The notes: a model not told the origin generated them from the sequence alone. Counted from the first letter of the stretch, positions 1 through 9,206 are shown. The stretch is DNA of 36,495 nucleotides from an uncultured delta proteobacterium (GCA_903822335.1 CAIJOT010000242.1:1-36495), one strand, 5' to 3'. Made by a program: numbers and translations.

Positions 1-136
1 ATTCTAAGTTCACATTGGTAAAACCTTTAAAGCAGATAACGGTAACGATTACTACTAATATTCCAACAGTAAAAAATGCCTGGATATTCAGACCTATCTT
101 GACAAGTCTATCAATAAATCTGGGGGGTATCCTCAT
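1..136 (-). CDS. pstA: Phosphate ABC transporter permease PstA, N-terminal part only (runs off the window)
   Basis: Reverse complement reads ATG-AGG-ATA-CCC-CCC-AGA (MRIPPRFIDRLVKIGLNIQAFF...), hydrophobic; ATGA overlap with the end of pstC; pst gene context. Confidence 0.7.
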   Translation of the reverse strand, partial: MRIPPRFIDRLVKIGLNIQAFFTVGILVVIVTVICFKGFTNVNLE

Positions 137-996
137 TTTATGACCTTCCTCTTTATTCCAAAATTGGCGATATAATTGAGAATCATGATGATCACCAGGA
201 GAACTACTCCAGTAGAAAATAGCCCCTGCCTGTGGTCGCCTGTCGCATAAGCAAGTTCAAGGGCAATATTGCCGGTCAGCGTTCTCAAAGGGTCTAAGAT
301 ACTTTCCGGTATCTTTAATGCATTACCGGCAATCATAATAACTGCCATTGTCTCCCCTATTGCCCTTCCCATACCCAGGATAAAACTCGCCAGAATCCCT
401 GATTTAGCAGAAGGAATCACAACTTTATATATTGTTTGCCATTTGGTAGCCCCCATAGCAAAAGAACCTTCCCTGTATGTTTTGGGCACACTCATGAGTG
501 AATCAAAGGATATGCTAATTATTGTGGGCAGAATCATCACCCCGAGGATGATAGAGGTAGAAAGGAGCGAAAAACCAGCTCCACCAAAGTAATTTCTTAC
601 GATGGGGACAATATACACCACACCTAAAAAACCGTAGACCACTGAAGGGATACCTGCAAGAAGTTCGAGGGCTGGTTTCAAAAACATCTTCAGCTTTTTC
701 CCTGAATATTCAGAAAGATATATAGCACAGGAGAGTCCCATTGGAGCACCAATACAAAGGGCGCCGAAGGTAACGAGAAAGGAAGACACAATCATCGGGA
801 ATATCCCAAAGTAACCCTTTGTGGGTGCCCACTTAAAACCAAAAATAATATTTTTCAAACCCACCTTATGAAAGAGAGGCAGACCTTCAAATAGAATAAA
901 AATAAAAATCAGGAAAAGGAATAGAAGCGACGAGAGGGCGAATGCTGTGAGAACCCACTTTACAAAATGCTCTCTGGTGAATGATTTTCTGATCAT
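133..996 (-). CDS. pstC: Phosphate ABC transporter permease PstC
   Basis: 287 aa polytopic protein with the BPD transporter EAA-type loop (GATKWQTIYKVVIPSAKSGILASFILGMGRAIGETMAV). Confidence 0.93.
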   Translation of the reverse strand: MIRKSFTREHFVKWVLTAFALSSLLFLFLIFIFILFEGLPLFHKVGLKNIIFGFKWAPTKGYFGIFPMIVSSFLVTFGALCIGAPMGLSCAIYLSEYSGKKLKMFLKPALELLAGIPSVVYGFLGVVYIVPIVRNYFGGAGFSLLSTSIILGVMILPTIISISFDSLMSVPKTYREGSFAMGATKWQTIYKVVIPSAKSGILASFILGMGRAIGETMAVIMIAGNALKIPESILDPLRTLTGNIALELAYATGDHRQGLFSTGVVLLVIIMILNYIANFGIKRKVIK

Positions 997-1796
997 CGTA
1001 TACCGATAAGCCCCTCTTTTTGAAGGATGTTTTGTCCGTCTTTGGAAAGAACAAAATCAATGAATATTTTTACATTATCTTTAGGTATGTCTTTTGTCAA
1101 AAACAGAAAAGGCCTCACAATCTTGTACTGCTTAGCTTTTATATTTTTTACCGTGGGTACAACACCATCAATCAATAAGGCCCTGACTCTATTATCAACA
1201 AGCCCGAGGGATATATACCCTATTGCATAAGGGTCGGTTGCTACGACCTCTTTCACAGAACCATTGGAGTCCTGAACCATAATCCCGTCATCTATCTCTT
1301 CGTCGTTCATCACTAACTCTTCAAAGGAACCACGGGTACCAGAACCTTCTTCTCTTGTAACAGCATCAATCTTCCTGTGAATCCAGCCAAGTTCACTCCA
1401 GTTCTTAATTCGTCCGCTGAAAATATCTCTTGCCTGCTTTAATGTGAGGGCATTGATTGGATTCGTTGGGTGAACCACGATAGAAATACCGTCAAAGCAA
1501 ATAATAATTTCATGTAATACCAGCTCGTCCTGCTTGAGTTGTCTTGATGACATCCCAATATTCACGGTATTATTCATGCATGCCTGAATACCGGCTGTGG
1601 AACCACCACCCTGGACATCTACTACGATTGCTGGGTGGTCAACCATAAAATGCTCTGACATTTTTTCTGTAAAAGGCATTACAGAGGTCGAACCGGCTAT
1701 AGTAATAGTCTTCTTTTGGCTGCTCGATCCTTGATAATTGCAGGATAAGAGTAATGTTACAGAAAGAAACAGAACAATACCGACAAATCTATTCAT
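993..1796 (-). CDS. pstS: Phosphate-binding lipoprotein PstS
   Basis: Lipobox LLLSC, ITIAGSTSVMPF, TREEGSGTRGSFEE motifs; adjacent to pstC. Confidence 0.92.
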   Translation of the reverse strand: MNRFVGIVLFLSVTLLLSCNYQGSSSQKKTITIAGSTSVMPFTEKMSEHFMVDHPAIVVDVQGGGSTAGIQACMNNTVNIGMSSRQLKQDELVLHEIIICFDGISIVVHPTNPINALTLKQARDIFSGRIKNWSELGWIHRKIDAVTREEGSGTRGSFEELVMNDEEIDDGIMVQDSNGSVKEVVATDPYAIGYISLGLVDNRVRALLIDGVVPTVKNIKAKQYKIVRPFLFLTKDIPKDNVKIFIDFVLSKDGQNILQKEGLIGIR

Positions 1797-1800
1797 AAGG

Positions 1801-2532
1801 CTATTCCTCGGGAGGATACTTAAGATGCCTAATTATCTTCCCTTCTACCATAAATATCACCAGCTCAGCGATATTTACCGCATGGTCAGCCATTCTCTCC
1901 AAGTTTTTTGATATAAAGAGCAATCTGGTTGCCCTTGAAATGGTTCTCAAATCCTGCATCATATAGGTTAACAATTCACGAAAAATCTGGTCAAGAATAT
2001 TATCTACCTTCTCGTCATCCTTTGTCACCTTCAATGCCAACTCTACGTCTTCCTTCACGAAAGCATCGAGGCTCTCTTTCACCATGAGCTGGACTGTATT
2101 TGCCATAGTAGGTAAATCTATGTATGGTTTTAACTGTGGCTCCTGATTCAACTCCAAAACCCTTTCACAGATGTTTACCGCCATATCGCCAATTCTTTCC
2201 AGGTCATAATTTATTTTGATTGCCGTTGTGATAAACCTCAAATCCCTTGCGGCTGGTTGTCTTAAGGCAAGCAATTTTAAACAGAATTCATCTACCTCTA
2301 CCTCTTTTGCGTTCACAATTTCATCGTCCTCTATTACCTTCATGGCAAGCTCCGAGTATCTCTCAAGAAGTGCCTTGATTGCATCTCTTATTGCCCTCTC
2401 AACTAAGGCTCCTTCATAGAGAATTTTCTCCTTTAACTCTTTAAGCTCCATATCAAAAACCTTGTAGATGTGTCCTTCCATAGGGGACCTCCTTAATCTT
2501 TCGAAAAGATTATAGTAATTTTTTGAGGGCAT
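1801..2532 (-). CDS. phoU: Phosphate transport regulator PhoU (true start probably an internal Met such as MEGHIYKVFDMELKELKEKIL)
   Basis: PhoU repeats (LRQPAARDLRFITTAIKINYDLERIGDMAVNICE; LLFISKNLERMADHAVNIAE). Confidence 0.92.
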   Translation of the reverse strand: MPSKNYYNLFERLRRSPMEGHIYKVFDMELKELKEKILYEGALVERAIRDAIKALLERYSELAMKVIEDDEIVNAKEVEVDEFCLKLLALRQPAARDLRFITTAIKINYDLERIGDMAVNICERVLELNQEPQLKPYIDLPTMANTVQLMVKESLDAFVKEDVELALKVTKDDEKVDNILDQIFRELLTYMMQDLRTISRATRLLFISKNLERMADHAVNIAELVIFMVEGKIIRHLKYPPEE

Positions 2533-2553
2533 TACAAGACAATATCAAGAAAC

Positions 2554-2582
2554 TTCACAAGAGCTGTTTTAATTGGTATAAT
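2554..2582 (+). promoter_or_regulatory. Sigma70-like promoter for the molybdopterin oxidoreductase gene
   Basis: TTCACA (2554-2559), 17-bp spacer, TATAAT (2577-2582); GGAGGA-type RBS and ATG downstream. Confidence 0.6.
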
Positions 2583-2610
2583 TATCTTTGTAGGAGGAGG
2601 TACAGGTCAG

Positions 2611-4659
2611 ATGACAAAAAATGTGAAAGAGGTCCTCACCGATTGCACCCTCTGTTACCATAGCTGTGGAACCAAGGTGACCGTCGAAGACGGGAAAGCT
2701 ATAAAAATCAAAGGTCTTGAATCCCACCCTTTGAACAGGGGCATGCTTTGTCCGAAAGGAAGGGCAGCGCTTGACAATATTTATGATCCCGACCGTTTGC
2801 AATATCCCATGAAAAAGTTCAACAGCGGTTTTAAAAGGATAACATGGGATCAGGCCCTCACCGAAATAGCTGAAAAACTCTTAACCCTTAAGAAGGAATT
2901 TGGCCCCGCCGTCCTTGGTGTTTTCAGCGGATCCATCGGGGTGGAAAACCTGGAAATGGCAGGTTTAGCCCACAGGTTCGAAGCTGTTTTTGGCTCACCA
3001 AATTTTTTTTCGGTGGAAAGTATCTGCTACAGGATGAGGATCAGAACAAGGCAAATCACCTTCGGGAAATACCCGGCAGAGGAACTCGACTCAAACCTCT
3101 ACATACTCTGGGGGCATAATCCTCAAGAATCTGATTTCCCTCTGCTCCTTGCCCTTAAAAAGAATCTGAAAAAGGGAGCAAAAATCGTTGTTATTGATCC
3201 GAAAAGGATTTCCCTTGCCGACCAGGCAGAGATGTATCTCAAAATAAGGCCTGGAACTGATGGTGCCCTGGCCCTTGCAATGATACATGTGATTATTCAA
3301 GAGAAGCTTTATGATATTGATTTTATTGACAAATACACCACTGGATTTGATAAGCTCGTATCCCATATACAGCAATACACCCCGGAGTGGGCAGAGAAGA
3401 TTACCTGGGTACCTGCGGAAATGATCTGCAAGCTTGCCAGACTCTTTGCAAAAACAAAAGGAGCAAGTATTTATCAAGGCACGTGCACACAGGATCAAAC
3501 CGCAAACGGGACTCAAAACAGCCGCGCTTTCTCAATCCTCCAGATTATCACAGGGAATATTAATAATCACGGTGGATGGGTAATCGGTCCGGGATTGCCC
3601 TTAGGGAATATTGGTATGGGTGTGGAAGAAAAACCACTTGGTGCCGATCGTTTTCCCCTTTTCTATGAAATACGTGGGAAAAAGAGTCATTTCGGCGTGG
3701 TAACCTGTGTTCCTGAGAGTATTCCGGAAAAAATTAAGGCTTTTTTTGTCATAGGGGGCAATCCTGTGGTCTCTATGGCAGACTCAAATGCCTTTACGGA
3801 AGCCTTCAAAAGGTTGAACCTTCTCGTTGTTCACGACCTTTTCATGACAGAGACAGGAGAGCTTGCACATTATGTCCTGCCTGCCTGTTCACACCTCGAA
3901 AAGTGGGGAGTTGCGTATACCTATAATGTATGCCATGGCTTGCCTTATCTCATGCTCCGAAAAAAGGCGATAGAGACGTTATATGAAAGCTGGTCAGAGT
4001 GGAAACTATTTACAGAACTTGCGAAGAAGCTCGGAATTGGAGATAAATTTCCCTGGCAGTCAGAGGAGGAACTTATTGCCTTTGAACTTGAACCAACCGG
4101 TTTGACCTTCGATGAACTCCTCAATGAAAAACCGGAAGGGGCCTTCTTTAAGGAAAAAATATATGGCATGAAAGCAGAAGGATTTCCGACACCTTCAAGA
4201 AAGATTGAGATATACAGTGAGACTCTGGCACAGATTGGATTTGATCCACTCCCTACATACCTTGAACCAAAGAGGAGCCCTATGAGCTCCCCTATGTTAT
4301 TAAAAAAATACCCGTTAATCCTCTCTACAGGAAATAGAAACCGCTACTATACACATGGTCAATTCAGGAGGGTAAAGTCTTTACAAGACAAGAGCCCTGA
4401 ACCCGAAGCAGAGATAGCCCCGGTAACGGCTCTTACATATAGTATCAGTGATGGAGATGATGTGATAATTGAAACAAACCGGGGGGTGGTTAAGATGAAG
4501 GTTCAGGTGAGTGAAAGGGTTGCTGAAGGAGTCGTCCTCGTTCCTCACGGGTGGTCTGGAGAGGCGAATGCCAATCTCCTGACCGATACCCAGTGCCGGG
4601 AGCCTATTATGGGTTATCCGGAAGTAAAAGCGCTCTTATGCGCAATGAGAAAAGCCTGA
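2611..4659 (+). CDS. Molybdopterin-dependent oxidoreductase (formate dehydrogenase / anaerobic dehydrogenase-like catalytic subunit)
   Basis: N-terminal CTLCYHSCGTKV...GMLCPKG 4Fe-4S motif; ILWGHNPQESD, VVIDPKR, VIGGNPVVSMAD, C-terminal molydop-binding domain (SPMLLKKYPLILSTGNRNRYYTHGQFR). Confidence 0.9.
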   Translation: MTKNVKEVLTDCTLCYHSCGTKVTVEDGKAIKIKGLESHPLNRGMLCPKGRAALDNIYDPDRLQYPMKKFNSGFKRITWDQALTEIAEKLLTLKKEFGPAVLGVFSGSIGVENLEMAGLAHRFEAVFGSPNFFSVESICYRMRIRTRQITFGKYPAEELDSNLYILWGHNPQESDFPLLLALKKNLKKGAKIVVIDPKRISLADQAEMYLKIRPGTDGALALAMIHVIIQEKLYDIDFIDKYTTGFDKLVSHIQQYTPEWAEKITWVPAEMICKLARLFAKTKGASIYQGTCTQDQTANGTQNSRAFSILQIITGNINNHGGWVIGPGLPLGNIGMGVEEKPLGADRFPLFYEIRGKKSHFGVVTCVPESIPEKIKAFFVIGGNPVVSMADSNAFTEAFKRLNLLVVHDLFMTETGELAHYVLPACSHLEKWGVAYTYNVCHGLPYLMLRKKAIETLYESWSEWKLFTELAKKLGIGDKFPWQSEEELIAFELEPTGLTFDELLNEKPEGAFFKEKIYGMKAEGFPTPSRKIEIYSETLAQIGFDPLPTYLEPKRSPMSSPMLLKKYPLILSTGNRNRYYTHGQFRRVKSLQDKSPEPEAEIAPVTALTYSISDGDDVIIETNRGVVKMKVQVSERVAEGVVLVPHGWSGEANANLLTDTQCREPIMGYPEVKALLCAMRKA

Positions 4660-4700
4660 CTTCATTAAATTCAGAAAAGATACATGAACCTTATAGATTC

Positions 4701-4906
4701 CCACGGGCAAGCCCGTGGCACTGTGAATACATACGCTTCGCGTAAATAACGGAAGCATTCACCCACGTTTAAAAACGTGGTACTCTGCTGGTTTGCGTCG
4801 CCGGGTACCCTTGGTATTACACGGGTGTTGGAATCTATCCAGCTTGCATAGCAAGCGAGAGGGAGAGGTTCCGCAAGCTTTGCTTGGGGAGGGGGCGACG
4901 CAAGCC
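4701..4906. repeat. Cluster of palindromes / REP- or MITE-like intergenic element
   Basis: CCACGGGC-AA-GCCCGTGG (4701-4718), CCACGTTT-AA-AAACGTGG (4763-4780), GCTTGC-ATA-GCAAGC (about 4842-4856), plus a 12/13 inverted repeat GGTTTGCGTCGCC (4790-4802) / GGCGACGCAAGCC (4894-4906). Confidence 0.6.
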
Positions 4907-4962
4907 CCGGTAATAGATATTGTTGATAAAATGATAATTTTAAGATAGATTTAACAAGCGCT

Positions 4963-5358
4963 ATGAAAGAAGATTTACAACTGAAGCTTGCAAAGAATAC
5001 ACCATACTATAAACACCTTGGTATTGAAGTCGCTAATGTCAGAAAAGGTTTTGCAGAGCTTAAACTCGATTTTAAGGATTGTTTGACACACCCTTTCGGT
5101 TACTTTCATGGTGGAGCGATCGCGAGCCTTGCAGATTCAGCAGGCATTAACTCTGTATTAACTTTACTTAAAAAGGATGAGAAAGCCCTTACACTTGAGA
5201 TGAAGATAAATTATCTTTTACCTTTTAAGGATGCTGCAATTTATGCCGAGGGAAAGGTGATCCATAAAGGGAAAAAAATTGCAGTATCCGAAGTAGATGT
5301 AAAGAGCAATAACGGAGAATTGATTGCGAAAGCAATCGTAACATGTGCAATCTTCTGA
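4963..5358 (+). CDS. PaaI-like hotdog-fold thioesterase
   Basis: HPFGYFHGGAIASLADSAGINSVLT hotdog signature; 131 aa. Confidence 0.88.
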   Translation: MKEDLQLKLAKNTPYYKHLGIEVANVRKGFAELKLDFKDCLTHPFGYFHGGAIASLADSAGINSVLTLLKKDEKALTLEMKINYLLPFKDAAIYAEGKVIHKGKKIAVSEVDVKSNNGELIAKAIVTCAIF

Positions 5359-5389
5359 TATATCTGAAATACAATAAGGCGCTGAATGA

Positions 5390-7525
5390 TTGAAAAATAC
5401 TGATAGAGCCATTTTGAAAAGGAAAGGAAAACTACTATCTTATTTAATTTTGCTGGTGGTATTGTCTTTGCTGCTCGTAATAGGCGGTTTTTACATTTAT
5501 GTGATAAATGATATTCCTTCTGTAACGGTTCTTAAGCATTTAGAGAACAAACCGGTAAGCAGCATATACGGAACAAACGATGAGTTAGTGTACCTTCTTG
5601 TTCCTGATAATAAAATATTTGTCCCCTATAACAAAATTCCAAAATATGTAAAGGACGCCTTTTTAGCTGCAGAGGATGCAGAATTTTTTACACATGGGGC
5701 AGTTGATCCTGTGAGTATTATAAGAGCCCTATGGAAAAACATCGTGTACGGAAAGTTAGCCCAGGGGGGCAGTACAATTACCCAGCAGGTGATCAAATCG
5801 CTTATCTTAGGCCCTGAAAAAAGTCTATCCAGGAAAATAAGGGAGGCTATCCTTGCATACCGATTAGAGAATTATCTGACAAAAAAAGAGATTTTAAACC
5901 TCTATTTGAATAATATTTACATGGGACACGGGGTATACGGGATAGAGGCAGCGTCTCAGGTATACTTTGGAAAACACATCTGGGAGACATCAAGGGCAGA
6001 GGCAGCCCTTCTCGCAGGGATAGTCCAGGCACCATCAAGGTATACACCAAAAAAACATCCTGGCAACGCACGCATCAGGCAGGAATATGTGATAGAGCAG
6101 ATGTTTCAGAAAGGCTTCATAGACGGGAAAAGAAACAAGGAGATGCTGAAGGAGAGAATCAATATACGGGAAGACCATGGCCTGTTTTCTGACAGCTATT
6201 TCAAAGATTTCATATACAGGTATGTGGAGGAGAAATACGGAAAAGGGATAGTGGCCAGAAAGAAATTAAGTATATATGCAACGGTGGACGCACAACTTCA
6301 GAGGTTGGGCGAGGAGGCAGTGAAAAGGGGCCTGAACCTTTACGAGCAGAGAAATGGAGAGTATGTAGTTCAGTACCGCCTGGAAAAGAGAAAATGGGAT
6401 GATTTTATGAAATCTCAGGATAGAGATATAAAGCTTTCAGGTCTTAAAACAGGTAAAACGTACAACATATTAATCTCAGAAAGGATAAAGGGTGGTTATT
6501 CCGTTGTTGCAGGGAGAACAAAAGGGATAATGATGATGGATGCTTTTCCGTACAAGCCTGGAGATGTGGTGAAAGCCATGTATGGAGGGCTGGATAAAAG
6601 AAAGACGAACCAGTTTCAACCAACAAGAAGTTTAAAGGTTGAGGGGGCACTACTTTGTATGGATGTCCATACCGGTTATGTGTTCGCCATGGTTGGAGGA
6701 AGGAGCTTTGAAAATAGTCCGTATAACAGAGCAATCTCGGCAAAGATACAATCGGGCAGCGCTTTTAAACCTTTTATCTATGTTACGGCTTTGAAGAAAG
6801 GCTTTGAACCTGACTCTGTAATTGTTGATGAACCAAAAACATACTCAACGGGTCTCGGAAAGACCTGGACACCCAAAAACTATGATGGCGTATACCAGGG
6901 ACAGATAACTATTCGCGATGCGATAGCCTACTCTAAAAATGCCGCTACCGTGAGATTGCTTGAAGAGATAGGCGTAAGCGCTGTCAGGGAAACAATAGAA
7001 GAATTAGGCATCAATGCTGAGATAGAGAACAACCTGTCCATTGCCCTCGGGACATCAAATTTAACCCTTCTTGACCTTGTGAAAGGTTTTTCTGCCTTTG
7101 CAAATGGCGGGAACAGGGTAAAACCGATGCTTATCAGAAGGATAGTTGATGAAGACGGAAATGTTCTGGAAGAGAACGGGATTGAAAAACAAAGGGCTTT
7201 ATCTGAAGAAATAGCCATGAAGATGAATGTTCTTTTGAAAGGACCCACTGAATATGGAACAGCCAAGGGAGTCTCGAAAATGGGTTATCCTCTTGCAGGT
7301 AAAACAGGAACAACAAGTAACTACTATGATGCCCTTTTTGTTGGTTATTCTCCCCATATATGCACAGGTGTCTGGGTTGGATTTGATGCGAGAACATCCC
7401 TTGGAAAAGGTGAAAGCGGGGCAAGGGTGTGTTTGCCAATATGGATGAACTTCATGGGATCAGCCCTGAGACGCTACCCACCGGATGATTTTGGTCCAGC
7501 TTTCTCTGAAACACCTCAACTGTAA
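5390..7525 (+). CDS. mrcA: Class A penicillin-binding protein (PBP1A), TTG start
   Basis: Transglycosylase motifs EDAEFFTHGAVDP, GGSTITQQVIK, and transpeptidase SGSAFKPF, SKN, KTGTTS. Confidence 0.92.
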   Translation: MKNTDRAILKRKGKLLSYLILLVVLSLLLVIGGFYIYVINDIPSVTVLKHLENKPVSSIYGTNDELVYLLVPDNKIFVPYNKIPKYVKDAFLAAEDAEFFTHGAVDPVSIIRALWKNIVYGKLAQGGSTITQQVIKSLILGPEKSLSRKIREAILAYRLENYLTKKEILNLYLNNIYMGHGVYGIEAASQVYFGKHIWETSRAEAALLAGIVQAPSRYTPKKHPGNARIRQEYVIEQMFQKGFIDGKRNKEMLKERINIREDHGLFSDSYFKDFIYRYVEEKYGKGIVARKKLSIYATVDAQLQRLGEEAVKRGLNLYEQRNGEYVVQYRLEKRKWDDFMKSQDRDIKLSGLKTGKTYNILISERIKGGYSVVAGRTKGIMMMDAFPYKPGDVVKAMYGGLDKRKTNQFQPTRSLKVEGALLCMDVHTGYVFAMVGGRSFENSPYNRAISAKIQSGSAFKPFIYVTALKKGFEPDSVIVDEPKTYSTGLGKTWTPKNYDGVYQGQITIRDAIAYSKNAATVRLLEEIGVSAVRETIEELGINAEIENNLSIALGTSNLTLLDLVKGFSAFANGGNRVKPMLIRRIVDEDGNVLEENGIEKQRALSEEIAMKMNVLLKGPTEYGTAKGVSKMGYPLAGKTGTTSNYYDALFVGYSPHICTGVWVGFDARTSLGKGESGARVCLPIWMNFMGSALRRYPPDDFGPAFSETPQL

Positions 7526-7570
7526 TCGTTAAAAACAGATCAGGTTCATCTGGAAACCCTGTGGGCCTCA
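7468..7570. repeat. Direct-repeat copy 1: mrcA 3' end plus downstream 43 bp (copy 2 at 9001-9061 + 9204-9246)
   Basis: GAGACGCTACCCACCGGATGATTTTGGTCCAGCTTT(C)TCTGAAACACCTCAACTGTAATCG matches 9001-9061 with one mismatch over 61 nt; then ...CAGATCAGGTTCATCTGGAAACCCTGTGGGCCTCA matches 9204 onward. Confidence 0.9.
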
Positions 7571-7608
7571 TACCATTTTGCTATCATAAATTACATTATG
7601 CTTTTACG

Positions 7609-7818
7609 GTGGGAACATATCCCCTCGCACTTCCCATTCCATTCCCGACCATAGTAAGGCTTGCATCGCTTGATGTGCAAGGGCGGAGGCTACCCGCTGA
7701 AGTACATGCCTGCACATCATCCCGTCCCGTAAAAACTGGACGGGAACGTTCTTCTTCACCTAACTATGATGGTTTCACGGTCATTACATGATGTCGTGCT
7801 CAGGGGAGATGTTCCCAC
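7609..7818. mobile_element. Candidate MITE / non-coding IS remnant bounded by 17-bp terminal inverted repeats
   Basis: GTGGGAACATATCCCCT (7609-7625) versus AGGGGAGATGTTCCCAC (7802-7818), 16/17 inverted match; no credible ORF inside. Confidence 0.55.
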
Positions 7819-8052
7819 TTTAATTCAGTCATTGAAGGCGAACTGGTATTAGTTGCTTACTAAAAGAGAGCTTTTAACAAACAAGCAGTTTATACCATTT
7901 TTCCACTGGCAATAGTGTACCCTTTCAATCTTTTTAAGTTCATCAATGGTTGGGTAGCGGGGACTCTTTCTTCCTGTTTTTTCTGAAATATTAAAGACAT
8001 CCCCTTTTTCTTATAAAAAAACTACTTGACAGCCTGTTGAAATAGAAGGAAA

Positions 8053-8394
8053 ATGGAATGTATGGTTGGTATGGATAAAGAAATAGAAATTACAAAAACA
8101 ATTATAAACGAAGTACTGAAAAACTCAGGAATTGCTTTGGTTGACACGATATTATTCGGAAGCAGGGTAAAGGGTAGCCATAAAAAGGATAGCGATTGGG
8201 ATTTCTTAATAGTTGTCAATGAAGAGTTAAGTTTTAACGACAAATGGGCCTTAATTCTTAAAATAAAGAGGAGACTGGCAAAACTAAGGATTCCGAATGA
8301 CATTATCATCAAATCTAAGAAACAGTTAGAATCTCAAATGGCTGATGTCGGACGTATTGCCTATTATGCTTTCAAAGAAGGCATACAAGTGTGA
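8053..8394 (+). CDS. MNT-domain nucleotidyltransferase (MntA-like antitoxin); start may be the internal MDKEIEI
   Basis: LFGSRVKGSHKKDSDWDFLIV = GSRxxG...DSDxD minimal nucleotidyltransferase motif; 4-nt overlap with the HEPN gene. Confidence 0.88.
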   Translation: MECMVGMDKEIEITKTIINEVLKNSGIALVDTILFGSRVKGSHKKDSDWDFLIVVNEELSFNDKWALILKIKRRLAKLRIPNDIIIKSKKQLESQMADVGRIAYYAFKEGIQV

Positions 8395-8810
8395 ATAAAA
8401 GTACAGTAAAAAACTGGATTCTGAAAGCCGAAAATGACCTCAAGACCGGCAAAGATGAACTGGCTACAGGGAATCCGGCAACCGACACTGTATGTTTTCA
8501 TATGCAGCAGTGTGCAGAAAAATGCCTGAAAGCCTTCCTTGTATTTCATAACCTGGAAATAAGAAAAACACACGATATAGCTGAATTGATTGAACTATGC
8601 ACACAGGTAGATCCCGAATTTGAATATTTGCTTGACCTGAAAGTTGATGAATTGACAAAATATGCTATTGAAATAAGATATCCCGATGATTTCTATTTTC
8701 CATCGATTGATGAGTCAAGGCATGCAGTTGAGCTTGCCCAACAGGTGAAAGATTTTGTATTGAAAAAGCTTCAAATAAATGGCGGGGAAGAAATTAGTCC
8801 GGAGTTGTGA
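8391..8810 (+). CDS. HEPN domain protein, partner of the MNT protein (putative toxin)
   Basis: WILKAENDLKTGKDEL...VCFHMQQCAEKCLKAFLVFHNLEIRKTHDIAELIELC, typical HEPN (PF05168-like); GTG start overlapping the MNT stop. Confidence 0.86.
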   Translation: MNKSTVKNWILKAENDLKTGKDELATGNPATDTVCFHMQQCAEKCLKAFLVFHNLEIRKTHDIAELIELCTQVDPEFEYLLDLKVDELTKYAIEIRYPDDFYFPSIDESRHAVELAQQVKDFVLKKLQINGGEEISPEL

Positions 8811-9000
8811 GTTAGGAATTGACTTATTAATATTTTTTATGGCCACTCCGCCGTTCCCTTGATCCCTCGTATTATCACGTGGCAGAGGGCGGAGGGAGTA
8901 TCCGGCCGGGTATGACGGGGCATAAAGGGAGTCTACAGTATGAAGGTAATTTCTGTCAAGATAAACGCAACGATTGCAACAACGTCCCCATTGCCACTTC

Positions 9001-9061
9001 GAGACGCTACCCACCGGATGATTTTGGTCCAGCTTTCGCTGAAACACCTCAACTGTAATCG
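9001..9061. repeat. Direct-repeat copy 2 of the mrcA 3' end (interrupted; continues at 9204)
   Basis: See 7468-7570; encodes RRYPPDDFGPAFAETPQL-stop out of any gene context. Confidence 0.9.
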
Positions 9062-9063
9062 AT

Positions 9064-9206
9064 GAACTACCCCGCAGCAGAGCTGTGAGGTATCTGGAAT
9101 ACAGTAGTCAGAAGTCAGAATTTTCTTGAAGATATTTTAATCCCCCTTCTGGATTCTGAATTCTGGATTCTTACCCCGAAGCAGAGCTTCGAGGAATTCT
9201 TTTGAT
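9064..9206. mobile_element. 143-bp insertion splitting direct-repeat copy 2; candidate MITE-like element with apparent GAT target duplication
   Basis: Ends carry near-identical palindromic modules TACCCCGCAGCAGAGCTGTGAGGTATCT / TACCCCGAAGCAGAGCTTCGAGGAATTCT; flanked by GAT (9061-9063) and GAT (9204-9206); uninterrupted sequence inferred from copy 1. Confidence 0.5.
9102..9171. repeat. Heptamer-period degenerate repeat tract
   Basis: CAGTAGT CAGAAGT CAGAATT TTCTTGA AGATATT TTAATCC CCCTTCT GGATTCT GAATTCT GGATTCT in one 7-nt register. Confidence 0.75.

Noticed and set aside
3001-3060. Selenocysteine (in-frame TGA) in the molybdopterin oxidoreductase
   Set aside because: The frame is uninterrupted; a Cys (SVESICYRM) occupies the likely active-site region.
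7561-7791. 76-aa ORF downstream of mrcA
   Set aside because: Lies across the left inverted repeat of the candidate MITE; no homology-like pattern.
8715-9047. 110-aa minus-strand ORF possibly an integrase remnant
   Set aside because: No tyrosine recombinase motifs; overlaps the HEPN gene and the duplicated mrcA end.
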